DNA from: Russula earlei
Lineage: Eukaryota; Basidiomycota; Agaricomycetes; Russulales; Russulaceae
Assembly: GCA_025769875.1 (NCBI GenBank)
Contig: JAGFNK010000284.1
Span: 1 to 64,000 of the forward strand
Length of the DNA stretch: 64,000 bases
Direction: 5' to 3'
Positions 13,250 through 25,900 of this stretch are shown piece after piece. Each line of letters opens with the position of its first letter. Within the stretch, counting starts at the first letter, position 1. Made by a program: the position numbers and the translations under genes. A model generated the notes under the pieces. The model did no database searches. It was not told the origin of the DNA and saw only the letters and a program-made list of their open reading frames with translations.

Positions 13250-13278
13250 AGCACACACACACACACACACACACACAC
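13250..13278. repeat. CA dinucleotide microsatellite
   Basis: An uninterrupted CA/AC run of about 28 bases lies just downstream of the broken receptor gene. Confidence 0.9.
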
Positions 13279-14104
13279 TTCCTACACCTTCGCCTCATGC
13301 TCACATCCTAGGGACAATGATCGCCGACCGAAGTGGCGATATGTATTTGTTTTATTCTTACGATCATTTGACGTGCGCATGTAGCGAGCCCTTCCTTCGT
13401 ATCTCTATACCCATTGCCTTTTTTTTTTGCATCTCATTCTTTAGGGTCTACATACGAGGGTCGGCGCGAGGGTGCGTGCGGAAGGTCGTCCTGGAGAAGG
13501 ATTGGCTGAAAGAAAAGCCGAAGGCGTGTGACAGGCGTTCTCTAAGGTATGGTATCCGTGAGTGTGTGCGTTTCGGGTCCTGGGGACCTCAGTCGCGACT
13601 ACCCCCGTGTTGACGTTGTTGAGGAAGACATAGAGGATCGTGGTACTTGGTAAACTGAGATGACGGCCGGGCAGCCTGGGCGTCATGGTGTGCGAGTGCA
13701 CATTTTTGCGCGCTGCCCATCGTCCATCATCCCCGCGTTTCTTCGCTTATTTAGTACAACTGGCACTGGATGTTTTGCCGCCGCGAGCTGGGAGCCCGAA
13801 GGGCATTCATTGTATGTAATGTAAGGAATTCGCCTCCATCGCCGCCACCTCCACCTTCCGACCAAGCCAAGACAATGCAAAGGTACAAAGCGAAGCGAGG
13901 CCAAGCACGTCCCCGGATCGATCGATCGATCTCCCTCCCCTCAGTGGAGATCCCGAGTTCGATATGCCTACCCGAGTCCGAGTTCAAGGACAAGAAGACC
14001 CCTTTGGAACACACGGCACATGCTACGCAGCGCAGCGACGGCGGGCTATGTGTGGACCCCCGGAAGGAGGGGGGACGGATCCCGTACGGTACTGCTTTCG
14101 ATCG

Positions 14105-14124
14105 AAAAAAAAAAAAAAAAAAAA
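14105..14124. repeat. Homopolymer run of 20 A
   Basis: Twenty consecutive A residues in intergenic DNA. No retroposon body is visible upstream. Confidence 0.9.
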
Positions 14125-15007
14125 CGATTGTTATCAAGGATGGGATCGTTCGTTCGTTCGGACGCCGAAGCCGAAGCCGCAGCCGGTCGCACTCGGCAGA
14201 ACAGTTCCATCAACGCGGGGGTCACATATACATATATCTACGCGGCAACGATCTTCCACCTCATTATAATTATACGCGCGACGCCGCACGCTGCGCAAAA
14301 GAACGAGTTCTTCTTGACTTGAGATCAGTCAGGCGCGCATCTCTCGCCCCTCGTGCTTCATGGATCAGCCCGGCTCGGGGCTCATCCACATCCACATCCT
14401 CATCCAATCCAGACATGCTACGGCGCGGTCGCGCATTCCTCGCATCATCTCGCGATCGGGGGTCCCTTGGTTGTCCCTTTTAAGCCAGCTGCGACAAATC
14501 GCCTGAGAAATCGAACGCGGATAAGGCTCCATGGCAGGCACAGAATGCCCGGCATCTGCCTCAAGATAGCAGGTTACCCAATATGGTAGTTCCAACTTTT
14601 GCACACACGTTCGTTGATCGCGTTTTCCCAATTCGTTACTATCTTGATATCACGACATCCGATGAACAACCAAAGGTGTGCCCGGTGGGAGGGTGACGGT
14701 GAAACAACCGTCTCTGTTCTAAGACGTAACCGAGTCGGTGACGAGGCCAACAAGGAACTAAGAAATATACGACGGGTAACTCTAGGACTAACGCACCCAA
14801 GTATTACAGGGTACCGTGCGAACCCCACGCGAGGGCATGAGGCCACGCGTACACAGGGGGATAAGGTGCGGGAGGCATGATCATACAGTACACAACAAGC
14901 ACACGAACAATGAGGAAGACAAACCGAAGACAAACCAAATGAAAAAAGAGGGAGGGGATCGGAGTTCGGGACTCTTATCACCTCACTTGCGAGATGAGCA
15001 GTCATTC

Positions 15008-15862
15008 TCATACCCACGAACCGTGTACCATAGCGTCCCATGCGCTCTTGCTTTGCAAGGTCGTGAGAAAATGGGCACGCTTAGCAGCATCTGCCGCTTC
15101 CAGGGTTGATCCCGCAGCCATCTTGGTCGCCGGAGAATCACCGGCTGCAGGTTCCTCCTGGTATGCATGCGGAGCGTGGACTATTGTCAGTGGGGGTGTC
15201 GCGACCCTCGGCGATGGTGTGGGTGATGGTGACAACGACTCGGGAGGTGTTGAGCTGGTCGAACGCTAGATTCCCAGTATGTGACAGGGATAGAAAAAAA
15301 CACAAAAGGAAAGACCGCGTGTTAGTATTCTGACGGATGAAAGGAAGCGGCGCCCCGGCCAGCTGCACTACGGCAGGTGACGCGGGTGCGAGCGCACGGT
15401 GAAGCTCAGGCGGGACGGCCCGAATGCGTGTGGATGCGTGTGTGATTGCGGCTGAGGGTGAGCGTGGCCGTGATAGTGAGAGTTGAGGTGGGCGTGCGGA
15501 CTTGGCGTTGGTTGATGCGCATGGTGATACGGTAGTTGGTGGTGAGGCTGATGGAGCGACCCAACGGGTGTCGGGTGTGGTGGAGGTGGCGGGAGTGGGG
15601 GAGTGTCGGGTCCTGTGCCCACACTGACCGTCACGGTGCCGGGATGGTGCCAATGGTGAAACGGGGACGCCGTTCCAGACGCGGAGTAGGAGCCTGTATG
15701 AGAGGGCAGCGAAGGACGCTTCTGTGTGCGGAAGGGAAGGCGGGTTAAGAGAGGGGCCACTTCAGTGGAAGGGAAGGAAAGGGATCATACGGGGGTGAGG
15801 AGACTGCCGAGGGCAAGGCGGAGGCCATGAATGTGGGCGTCATGGTGTGCGTCGTGGTCCAT
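15008..15862 (-). CDS. His/Pro-rich hypothetical protein, three exons
   Basis: Proposed exons are 15791-15862, 15398-15721 and 15008-15265, joined by GT-AG introns of 69 and 132 bp. All junctions are phase 0, giving 217 residues. Exon 2 is extremely rich in His, Pro and Ser (for example HHWHHP, HHQLPYHHAH, HTHPHAFGPS). Exon 3 is more ordinary and ends in a conserved-looking tail, SKSAWDAMVHGSWV. The start at 15862 is the first in-frame ATG of the His-rich part. A further upstream exon near 16007-16129 is possible, but I could not join it in frame. No family is recognised. The His clusters could bind metal, but that is only inference from composition. Confidence 0.45.
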
Positions 15863-18301
15863 GGGGGGTGGGTGTGGATGGGGCGAGTCGGGGGAGTGGT
15901 GCGACTGCTGTGAGGACTAGGGAGTCAGTGGAAGGGGGATGAAAGGACGCGTCGAGTTGGCGAAAGGTTGATATGGGGATGGAAATAGGATAAGGTAATG
16001 CTCACCATGAAGTCGAGGGAAGGCGAGGCGGCGGTGGAAAGTGGAGGAGAGGAGGGGATAAGAAGTGTTGAAAAAGTTGTTGTTGGAGTCAAGACGAGGC
16101 CAAAGCGAGTCCAAACCAAACTCAGACATACTTAAATTTCATATATCATTTTTAATTTATTATTTTCTTCGATCGTGCCCTTCTACACGCGCCCATTCGC
16201 ACGTGCTCGAGCGTTCGACGGAGAACACTCGAACATCCAATCCAATCCAGGTATGCGTCTTGGCAGTAACCGTGGTGCTGCGATAAAAAATCGGATTATC
16301 TATCCACGATCCACAGTGCGCGCCTCTGTCCGAAGTTATCAGTATTAGTGGGGGCGTCCGCAGGACAGTTCTGTTTCCGGATACAAATACTCCCTTGTTC
16401 CTGGGTCTAGAGCAGGCACCACGCTACATACTGCACTATTGAAGGATCAAGAATCTGCCCGACGTAATGCCAGACGCCATCCCGTCCCGGCATTCCCACC
16501 AACTTTTGGGCGGCAGTCAGTGTGATAGGCGCAGCGCTCGATTCGATTGCAACAGCAAACACAGCCATCTGCGCCACCGTGTGCGATGACGACCAGTAAG
16601 ATCCGGCGATGTGGGCGGCGAAGAGATTCAAGCTCACGCTTTCCTCCAAGCACCGGGGCGCGTGCTGTTGAAATCAACGAGTATTTTTTTGAGGTTGTGA
16701 CAACGTCGCTCATTTGTTTGTTTCCCTGGTTATCCAACTATCGCTACAACCATGAGCATGAGCGCCATGGCTGTCTGTGGGATGTCTCCACGTATCAAAT
16801 GCTAAAGATTTCTCCAACCCCGTTCCGACTGCCCGGCGATCGGTGATCACCTGTGAGAATGACGCCCGTGGGCTCCCACTCAGACGCCTACCACATATAC
16901 CCCGAAACGATACCAATTCGACTGATGCTCTAGTTAGTCGTTTGGTCAATAGTACGTTGCTGTACGCTCGCGCCGCAAGAATGCCGCGGCCTCACGCTTC
17001 GAACCTGCTGTCCCGTATCATCGTTCAAATTTAGCGCGGCACGACGCAGCGCCCGCCGAGATGTTTCATTCGCCCGTGATCCGTTTGACGTTTGGCCCTT
17101 ACCCACATCGGCCATGTTCACTCAGTCGGTCACCATAGTACACAACATGGTTTCTGGAAAAGAGAGTACAATATGTTGGGATAGCGGTTGAGCTGAGCAA
17201 GAATTGTGAGAAATTCACCGGGAACATGGCCGATGGAGAGGTTTCAAACAACCCCTCTTTCTGCGTTGCACGGTTAGCTGATTGGATGTTTTTTGTTTGA
17301 AAGAGTGCAATGGCGGAGGCGGCCATTCCTCTCTTGTGGGTATGGCGTCAAACAGTTGGTGGACCAGTAGCTCTCAGGATTGTTCACACTCGCCCAGCGA
17401 GTCGACGTTACCTTACATGTCGCCTTTATAGTACTAGCTTTCCACCGTGTGTACGATTTCGGCGTAAAATGGCTTGGATGGGCTTCATCCAGCAGGCACA
17501 GCTTCGCATGAAACTCTGTCAGCGCGTCATAAAATTCGACGGTGCGGTGCTCCAAGCTGCTCAGACATGCTTTGAAACATTCGATGACAATACTTGACGC
17601 GTCCAGTAACGCAGGAGTGAGCGCGTAACCGATGAGTGTCATGCCTTGTGCGCCTCCATCTCACTGCCCACTCACCCCGCAAGTTGGCTCTGATGGCCGA
17701 AAACGGGCGGGGTAGAGTGGATGCACACGCACGTTCGACGATGGGCCATGGATGCTGCCTGTGCACACGATGCGTTGGCAGCTCATACGGCCGCCTGATT
17801 CCGCGCACGGCTCCTTCGAATCGATGTCCGAAGGGATGACTGCGCGCTCCGGAACACCTGATGAGATTAAGGAGAGATATGGCCACGTGCTAGTTCGTTT
17901 GCGTGCTCCCAAGACAATCTTGGCGTATTATTCCGATTCCGAGGCGTTCGAATCCAAGATCCGTGATTGTTGATGGGGAGCCGTAGTTACCAGCGGCGTC
18001 ATGAGCCATTTTTTGGCCACGTGACACAGACTGATTCGGTGAAACAGGATGGCATCAAGTGATTCGACGCTCTATATCCTCGTCACGGGCATGCTGGCTG
18101 TGTTTGATGGATGAGGTCTACGGCAGATTGACGTCTGTCTGTCGGTCGGATGGCTGTGAAGGGCATTTTAATCTCCGCGTGAAGATAGGCGGGAGATGCC
18201 GTAGTTCGGGTCAAAGGCCTGCCGAGCGGGGAAAGCGAAAAAGGTGATGCGCTTTCGCCTCGGCTCGACGACCCTGCTGGGCACTCCCTGAGCGACTTGC
18301 A
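15863..18301. other. Intergenic region with one weak ORF
   Basis: Apart from the weak minus-strand ORF at 17274-17642, no coding, RNA or repeat feature stands out in this 2.4-kb spacer upstream of the kinase gene. Confidence 0.4.
17274..17642 (-). CDS. Weak hypothetical ORF, 122 aa
   Basis: The first ~60 residues look protein-like (DASSIVIECFKACLSSLEHR then EFYDALTEFHAKLCLLDEAH, an amphipathic helical pattern). The rest does not. It may be one exon or a relic of a larger gene. I recognise no family and could not define flanking splice sites. Confidence 0.2.
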   Translation of the reverse strand: MTLIGYALTPALLDASSIVIECFKACLSSLEHRTVEFYDALTEFHAKLCLLDEAHPSHFTPKSYTRWKASTIKATCKVTSTRWASVNNPESYWSTNCLTPYPQERNGRLRHCTLSNKKHPIS

Positions 18302-21300
18302 ATGTCATCTACACAACCATCCCTTTTCTCAACTCTCAAAGTGTTCAGGTTCACAAGTTCAAGACCGCCTCCCCCGCCGCCGAAGGATCCAAACTATCTT
18401 TACTCTCAATCAAACAACCCCTCCGTCGCATCTTTATCCCAGAACCAATCGCGTCCTCCCTCCAACAGCCCCAAAGCTGCCTCTCTGTCCCCCAAATACA
18501 ACGCAAACGGCAATGGCGCACGATCGGTCCGCAGTTTATCCCCGACGCCTACCCGTGCAGCACAATTCCCGCAGCAACTGCAGCAGCAGCTATTACAGCC
18601 GCAGCCGCACCTCCTGGAGCCATCGCCACCCGCGTACTCGTCTGCATCCACGTCTTCACAGGATCCGAACTCGGGTGCTGGAAAGAGGGGCTTTTTTCGA
18701 AAGGTTTCCTCCCTTCGCAAACGATCCACGTCCAAGAACTTGCGCCCCACGACCGCTGTTGAAGAACCTACGAACGACGAGTCCATCTCTCGCCCTTGGA
18801 ACTTTCAGGTCAGCCCGTTTCTCTCCTCCCTTCTACGGATGGTCTTGACTCATCTTCTCATCTCTATTTTTTTTTTTCCCTCCCGCGCGTGCGCAATGTC
18901 CATTATCACAAACCACACATCACACATTCTCTGATGCGTGCTAATACAGCATCATATCCACATTGACGAAGCGTACGTTCTCACGTCTTTTCATTTTGGT
19001 CTTTCCTGGCGTCCAGCGCATTTGATTTCTCATTCCGTGCCCTTGTACAGTTTCCAAGGAATTCCACCCTCATGGTCGTCATCTTTGGCAAACCTTGGTT
19101 ACTCGGACGCCGAGATCGCTCTCATAATGCAAGGTCGTCGCAACCGTGCCCGCACTCCAGACCCTTCCTCAGTCCAAGATCCCCCCTCCTCGATGACGCC
19201 CTCCCGGTCACACTCTCCAACGTCCATTAACCCTCGCGCGCGGTCCAGCTCGCTACGTCGACAAAGGTCTGATGGATCGATTTCCCGGTCGGAACGATCA
19301 CTCCGTCTCGGCCCGCCCGCACCGCCACCTGCACTCCCCCTCCCGCCACCACCACAGACGGCCAGCTCACCCATTGATGGATCTGGTGCCCCTGCAGCTC
19401 CCCCGCCTACGCCGGCATCCGGTGGTAGTGCCCTTTGTGATACAATTGAATCGGACAGTGCAGAGACCCCCTCTGAAGCACAATACGTCTATGTCCACCA
19501 TCAACGACAGACTCCGAACGGTTTGATGGCTATGCCTCCACCTGCTCCGGTGCCCGTCATCCAGCCTGTGCCGGTGCGCCCCCTGCTCCACTCGCGTAAT
19601 AACTCCAGCTCGTCGACGAATAAACCGCTATCGCGCAGCAGCAGTGCCCGCAGTGCCCGTGAACGGCCCTTCAAGACGCAGTTTCCATCTCCCGCGCCGT
19701 TTCGTGTCGTTAATACGACGTCTCCTCCACCTAGATACTCAGATGACGTGGTGCGCGGCGGGTCTCCACCATCCATAACATCAGATGCTGTATGGCCAAG
19801 ATCCAAGGCGAAAGCAGACAGATCATCCTTGTCACGACCTTCGCATAGAGATCAAATCAACACACCATCCCCAGATTCGTCGCGGGGTACCGAAGCGCTG
19901 CGTAGTGCCTCGCCGGCGATCGCGGAGGGTGTAGGGCGGGGAAGCAAGGAACTGCATGTCGTGCAAGAAGGGCAAGACTATGATTCAGATCATAGTAGCA
20001 GCGAGCGCCTAAGGTCACGTCCATCCCTACTCTCGATTCTCCCACCGCGAGTTTCACTTCGTAAAGACGTCTTGGAGGATCTGTCGTCGTGGTCGGCTTC
20101 CCTTTTCTCCTCTCTTCCATCAGAATTGCACGACAGCCCCGGTTCGTCCCACGTAACTGCAACCACGAGCATCGCTACAACGCTCTCCTCCAAATCCGAA
20201 ATCCGTAAGCACGGGAGCAAGCCGAGCGTGACGCTCCCAACTATTATATTGCACTCAGAAGTGCTGGAGGAAAACGAAGATGAAGGAGACGAAGGGGATG
20301 ATCTAATTGAGCATGACTACTCTCACACTGCCTCGCCGCTCTATCATGAGCTCATGGGTATGATGCAGGGGCGTGCCGGCGCCGCCAACGGTGTCAGCTC
20401 AGCTGACTCTGGGTCACCCGCATCGGCCAGCTTTCAGTTCGAACCAGCGTCCTCATCATCTCATGGTGCAACTTCTCGCGACTCACAGCTCACGATTCGC
20501 TTCGATCCTGGGAGGGACGGTAGCCGCGACAGCAGCGCGTCCATGAGCACTCTTACTCATGCGACGATTGTTCGTGGTGCGAGCATCGTTCGACGCGTAC
20601 GCGCGGATGTTGTGACCACCTCGCCGACGATTGCAACCCTCAAAGGCAAGGAGCCCGAACACGGGCGAGCACCCATACAGATCGTACAAGAGGATGCGGT
20701 TGACGACAATAACGATGATGACGAAGAGGGCGACTCAAGCTCCGACGCTACTGGTAGTGACGGGGACCGTTCATCACGGAGCCCTGTGGACACCCTTGCT
20801 TTCACATCTGGACCAAATAGCCTGGAGGACACGCGTTCATACAAGTGCCCGCGGCAGACCCGTGGACATGGCTCGCCACTGCCGTCACCTGCACCTTCTC
20901 CCCTACGTGCCTCGTTCTCTGAACAAGGAGGTGACGGGAACGCGCAATCGTGCGAGACACAGGATGTGTCGACGCAAGGTCCATATGTGACGCCACCCCC
21001 ATCTGCACCACCCGTGCCAGTTCGCTGGTCACCGATCGCCACCCCCACTACCAATTCAGGCGGCCTTGATGACGTTTCGTCGCTGCCATTATCGCCGGCG
21101 TTAACAGAACCAGTCAAGGAAGACGAGAAAAGTCCTGTGCCACCAAGATTCACATCCACGGGAGTTAGGAAGCCGCGATATCCTTCATGGCTCGCAGCTC
21201 TTGTGCTTCCGCTTTCCGAATTTATCGACGACGTTGCAGATCCCCGCGTGCTCTTCACATGACCTGCAGGAGATTGCTCAAGGAGAGAGCGGTTCGGTGT

Positions 21301-22585
21301 ATTCCGCATGTGCGGCGCCCGCAGTCGTGTCCCAGTTCCGACCACCAACGCCGCGCTCGCCAGTTCTCAAACCATCCTACTCCTTACCACCAGTTGGCGA
21401 AGGTGGCGCGCGGCAGAAGCAGGAATTGGTCGCTATCAAACGTGTTCCGCTCTTGCGCGGCGAGATGGAGAAGCTGACGGATCTGCGGTGTGAGCTGGAG
21501 CTCACGCGCACGCTTCGCCATTCGAATGTGCTGCACATGGAGCGGCTGTACGTCGACGTCATCGAGGAGAGCCTCTGGATCGGGATGGAACTTTTGGATC
21601 GAAGCTTAGCGGACGTGCTGGCTGTCGTCGGTGAGGAGGTGGGGTCGGCCCAGGAGGATAGCTCTAGTGGTGCAGTCGTGGAGATTCCGGAAACGATGGT
21701 CGCGCGATTCGTGTGCGATGTGAGTAGTGCTTTCATGGGTTGACTGAGGAGTCGTGAATGATTCTTTACAGGCTCTCCTGGCGTTGTCCTACCTCCGCAA
21801 ACACCATATCGCGCATCGAGACGTACGCTCGGACAATTTGCTTTTGAGCAGATCTGGCGTGCTCAAACTTTGTGCGTCTTAGATCGCCGTTTTCCCGTCC
21901 CGCTTATTTTTTATCACTGACATCCCTTCTCTTTTTCAGCGGACTTTTCCTCCGCGGTGCGATCGCCGCCTGGGACACATAAGCGCTCAGATCCCGTTGG
22001 AGTAATTTATTGGCAGGTACGTTTAAAGAGTGGTTCTCATTATCACTGGCCATCTTAATCCTGTTCCACTCTCCCCCTAGGCGCCAGAAATGCGGACGTA
22101 AGGCTTTTCCTTCGTTTTCAGTTGACGCTGGTTCTGAGCAAATCTTTCTCTTTCTCCCACCACAGGGGATTGTATGATCCGCTCAAGGTCGACGTGTGGT
22201 CGCTCGGTGCGACAACATGGGAGCTCGTGCATGGCGACCCTCCATTTGCGGACGTGCAAGACACGCGTCGCATCGTCGACGAGCAGTTCCCGCCCGTGCG
22301 CGAACCCGAGGCCTACTCACGATCTTTTCACGATTTCCTGCATCTATGTTCTCGGCCTGCTGCATTACGACCGGATCCGGACGAGCTGCTCAAAGTCCGT
22401 CTTTTCCCTTTCCACTATCTTCTTCAGATTGATGATAACCGATGACGTTGAATTGCTTTTTCTCTCATCAGGCTCCTTTTGTACGGACTGGATGCTCGCG
22501 CTCAGAGATTGTCCGGCTGCTGGGCCAGTGTAAGACAATCGATGAGCAGCAGCTACTTCGACTGAGTAGCGATTCTCATTCTTAA
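18302..22585 (+). CDS. PAK/STE20-like kinase with N-terminal CRIB domain; one +1 frameshift
   Basis: Eight exons: 18302-18808, 18950-18972, 19051-21719, 21772-21871, 21940-22016, 22081-22097, 22166-22394, 22472-22585. The CRIB (Cdc42/Rac-binding) motif spans exons 1-3: ISRPWNFQ, HHIHIDEA, then FQGIPPSW. A long Pro/Ser-rich linker of about 730 residues follows. The kinase domain has a glycine loop (GESGSVYSA), the VAIK lysine, an HRD catalytic loop (AHRDVRSDNLLL), APE and DVWSLG. The DFG motif reads DFS. The frame breaks once: it ends in UGA at 21260-21262, and skipping one base continues exactly as DPRVLFT-DLQEIAQGES, the expected PAK sequence. With that shift all junctions are in phase (1,244 aa). 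Whether the shift is real, programmed or an assembly error is open. Likely a Rho-GTPase effector in polarity or MAPK signalling. Confidence 0.8.
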
Positions 22586-22903
22586 AAATTTGGACGGACA
22601 TACTTTCCCTTTTTTTTTTTTTTGTTTTCTTTTCATTTTTGTTTCCTCATACCGTGGTTGCAATACTTAGCGCCCCATCAGTCCTTTCCCCTCTCTTACC
22701 CTCAAACTGGCTCAGTAGAGTAACCCCGCATCATAATCCAATACTACTTTTTGGTCTCTTACAATGGGTCATCAGGTCGACCTTCCCAACTGCTGTCGTC
22801 ATGCCACTATCTATCATTACGTTTTTATCCGCCCTGTCCTATCTTCCTACAGAACAAAGCAATAAAGGACCTCTAGAACGTCCGCGTGTGCGTGTGTCGC
22901 GTC
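22586..22903. other. Convergent 3' ends of kinase gene and UTP10
   Basis: A 318-bp spacer between two converging genes, T-rich near 22608-22640. No separate feature is seen. Confidence 0.5.
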
Positions 22904-25900
22904 TTACACACCCTCGATGCTCTCGCCTGTCGCGCCCTCCACCGCCGCCTTCAGCGCGTGGGTCTCTGACACGACACCGTCGTGCTCGTCCTCTGCACAC
23001 TCGGCGATGAACGTCGCCGTCTCCGACACGAAGCCTGCAAGTAAGAAGCCCAAAGACCGTCACAATCAGCAAAACCATTCGTCTTGCTGCCCCTCCCTCG
23101 AGAGGATGACGGAGTGAACGCCCCACGCACCGACGAGCTTGCTCCCATGCGCCGTCCAGAGCGCACGCGCGCATTGTAGCGCGAAGATGCGCACGTGCGC
23201 ATCGTCCTCTCGCGTGTGCAAGAGCACGTCCAGATTGAGCCGCTTGAGCAGCGTGTCGTCCGTCGCGACGTCACCAAGCGCTACGAGAGCAGCAGTGACG
23301 GCCCCTCTGCTGCCGCCGATGTCGCTGTCGCTCCACGGCGCGTCTTCGCCGCCCGCGTGAGCAACGAGTGCGACCAAGACGGGGACGACTTGCTGCAGGC
23401 GGTCATCGCGCCAGAACGCTGGTGGGCAATAAGTGACGTCAGAGGTCGGCAGTTCTGCCTCGGAGGTTGTACGAACCTCCTTCGTCCACGTTCATGCTTT
23501 TGGTAAGCGTTTGGACGACGCAGAGCTGGACCGGCCCAAAGAAGTCCTCTTCTTGGCCATTGGGGCGTGGTTGTAGCAGCTCGACGAATGGGGACACAAG
23601 GAAGGAAAGGTATGGCGTCATCAGCGACTGTGTCAGGAAGAGCGCACGTTAGAGCGCACACATGGTACTGGAAACGGAATGTATCACCTTGAAAAAATCC
23701 AACAGACCGGCATAGACATTGCAAAACGCGATCTTCCTCTCCACGCTGGACTCTGGGACTAAAGGGGATTCAGAAAGTGAATCATCATGCATCACACGTC
23801 CGAGCGTACCTATGAACGCCCAGTCGAACAGCTTGCGGAATAAGGGCCTGAACGCCGTGTCGTTCAACTTTGCGACGAGCTCGACAAATGCGGCGACTGC
23901 CGTGCTTTCTGCCTGTATCACGACTCAGTCGCAGCGACAAAGGCTGAGTGAATCCAGGCCGTACCTTGGGAATATCAATGTCTGCGCGTTTATTCCGTAA
24001 GTCGAAGCCTTCAAGGAAAACTTTGAACGCGGGCCGAATGTGCTCGAGCACAGGAGGGCGAGGTGCGACGCGAAGGGTTCGCCTGACTAGCTCAAAATAA
24101 CCAGCTATGTAAGCCTACGCGAGATAATTGAGTGAACGAAGGGACGCTGAACACATTCCAAGTACAACTTACCCCGGGTTGAACACCTTGTATCGAGGGC
24201 CAAATCTCGAAATATGTCGAAAGGAGGACCGAGGTGGGCGCCTTGGATGCCACGCGTCTTGCAAAGGAGGCGATTTCGCTGGTGGGCCCCGAAGCAATGG
24301 TATCAAAGTAGAGCCGAAAAACGCTCGCCAGTTCCGAAGTTCCCCAAAACGTGGGAATTGAATCGAAAACTGCCCGAAGAACAGTCAAGGCGTTTTCGGC
24401 AGGGGATGGGTTCTCTCCTGAAAGTACTTTAGAGTTGCTCATAAGCATGCCTATTCAGAGCTCACCTTGCTTAACTGGGAGAGAATCTCGAAGAACGCCA
24501 ACGCCAAGCTGAATGATGTCCCGAGTGAATGGGATGATTCTAGGTCCCAATCCAGTGCTAAAACAGGTGAGGCTATGTCACGAACAACTTTGGATGAATC
24601 TTACCACAGGGGCGGCAACGCAGCAACTACAGAAGCAGCGACAAGTTGATTGGTTCTCGAGGCAGCGAGGACTAGCGGCAGGCAGTCCACGAGTGAATCC
24701 CTCTTCTCCGGCCACAATCGATGAGCCAATAACCTTAAGTGCTCGGAGGGCTGCATTGACGAGGCTTTCATCCTCGTGCGGGAGGAACCGCTTGATTTCA
24801 GTGACAATTGTTGCGATGTTCGAGCTCGCTTCCTCTCGGGTGGACCTTGATACCGAAGGTAACTTTTCTACGAATACGTCAAACGTCTCGGTTAGGATGC
24901 CCCGTGATACATGCTCGTTGGGCCTTCCCTCCTTCACTATATTGGTGATCGACACAACGAAGTGTGAGGCATGCATAGATCTGATGCATTCTGAGAGAGC
25001 GAGGCGGGCGACTTGCGCTATTTCAACAAGGTCTTCATGATCCGCTGCGGTACCTGGAATATTCTGGGTACTTGAAATCTCCAATAACGCCGATACAAGT
25101 TTGTTCAGGCCGCCGATGTCGGTATCCGAGGAGGATAGGGAAGTCACTTCGAAAGCCGCCGCAGTGAAGATAACCAATGCATGAGCTCGGCGCTTGACCT
25201 GCGGAAGTAGGTTGGACCCCTGTTCGTCATCACTGAAGAAAAGGGTCAGCAAGCACACGGAGTCTCGACGTGGAGCCATACTGGGAATCACCGAGCAGGA
25301 TAGACGCGGCTTTCCGATGCTCAGGAGAGATAAAGCCGATTATCAGACGCTGCGCTTCGTTCAAGATCTCGATAAGCACCTATGGCAGTAGAGATATGAG
25401 ACCGAATACGGTGACAATGAGTTCGCACCCACGGGTAACTGTATGTTCGGAGAGTAATGTTGTAATAGGGAAAGGGGAAGCGCAAGAGCCGCTCGAGGGT
25501 CACGACCTTGGAATCTAACAAGTCGCTTGTCTGCCTTGGCGACGATGAGCATACAGACGATGCTTAAGAATTCCTTCGGGCCGAGTACGTCCACAAGGTG
25601 TATGAAAAATCTAACGAGATGTGTCAAATGTATAGAAAGATACAAGAATACAGATACAGACTGTGTGCGGCGGTGGCGGGGAACATGGTTCGTCGCGTCC
25701 GTGAAAATGCGTAAGAAGTCTTTGGACGCTATTAGCAGGTCCTCGCGAGAAGTGGTCTTTTCTTTCAGCGAGGAGACCATAAGTGGAATAATGCTATCGA
25801 TGGTCTGTAATGGCATGAACAATACGCCCAGAAACAGTTCACAAAACGCTTACCTTCTGGACGACGCGGAAGCTGTAATTATCGTCGCGATGGAATACGT

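Larger units (their letters stand above)
13143..15007. other. Low-complexity intergenic region
   Basis: Holds a CA microsatellite, a 20-A run, a short GATC repeat near 13916-13932 and purine- or pyrimidine-rich patches. Long ORFs here are low-complexity artefacts; no gene is supported. Confidence 0.5.

Noticed and set aside
13915..13932. GATC repeat as a regulatory or methylation array
   Set aside because: Only three to four units in low-complexity DNA; no context supports a function.
13770..14483. 237-codon plus-strand ORF
   Set aside because: Crosses a 20-A run and simple repeats; the Lys and Arg/Ser stretches are low-complexity artefacts.
21241..21262. 22-bp GT-AG micro-intron as explanation for the kinase frame break
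   Set aside because: It keeps frame but is far too short for a spliceosomal intron and would delete conserved residues (VLFTDLQ) that a one-base shift retains.
20557..21348. Long minus-strand ORF opposite the kinase linker
   Set aside because: Antisense shadow of the Pro/Ser-rich linker.
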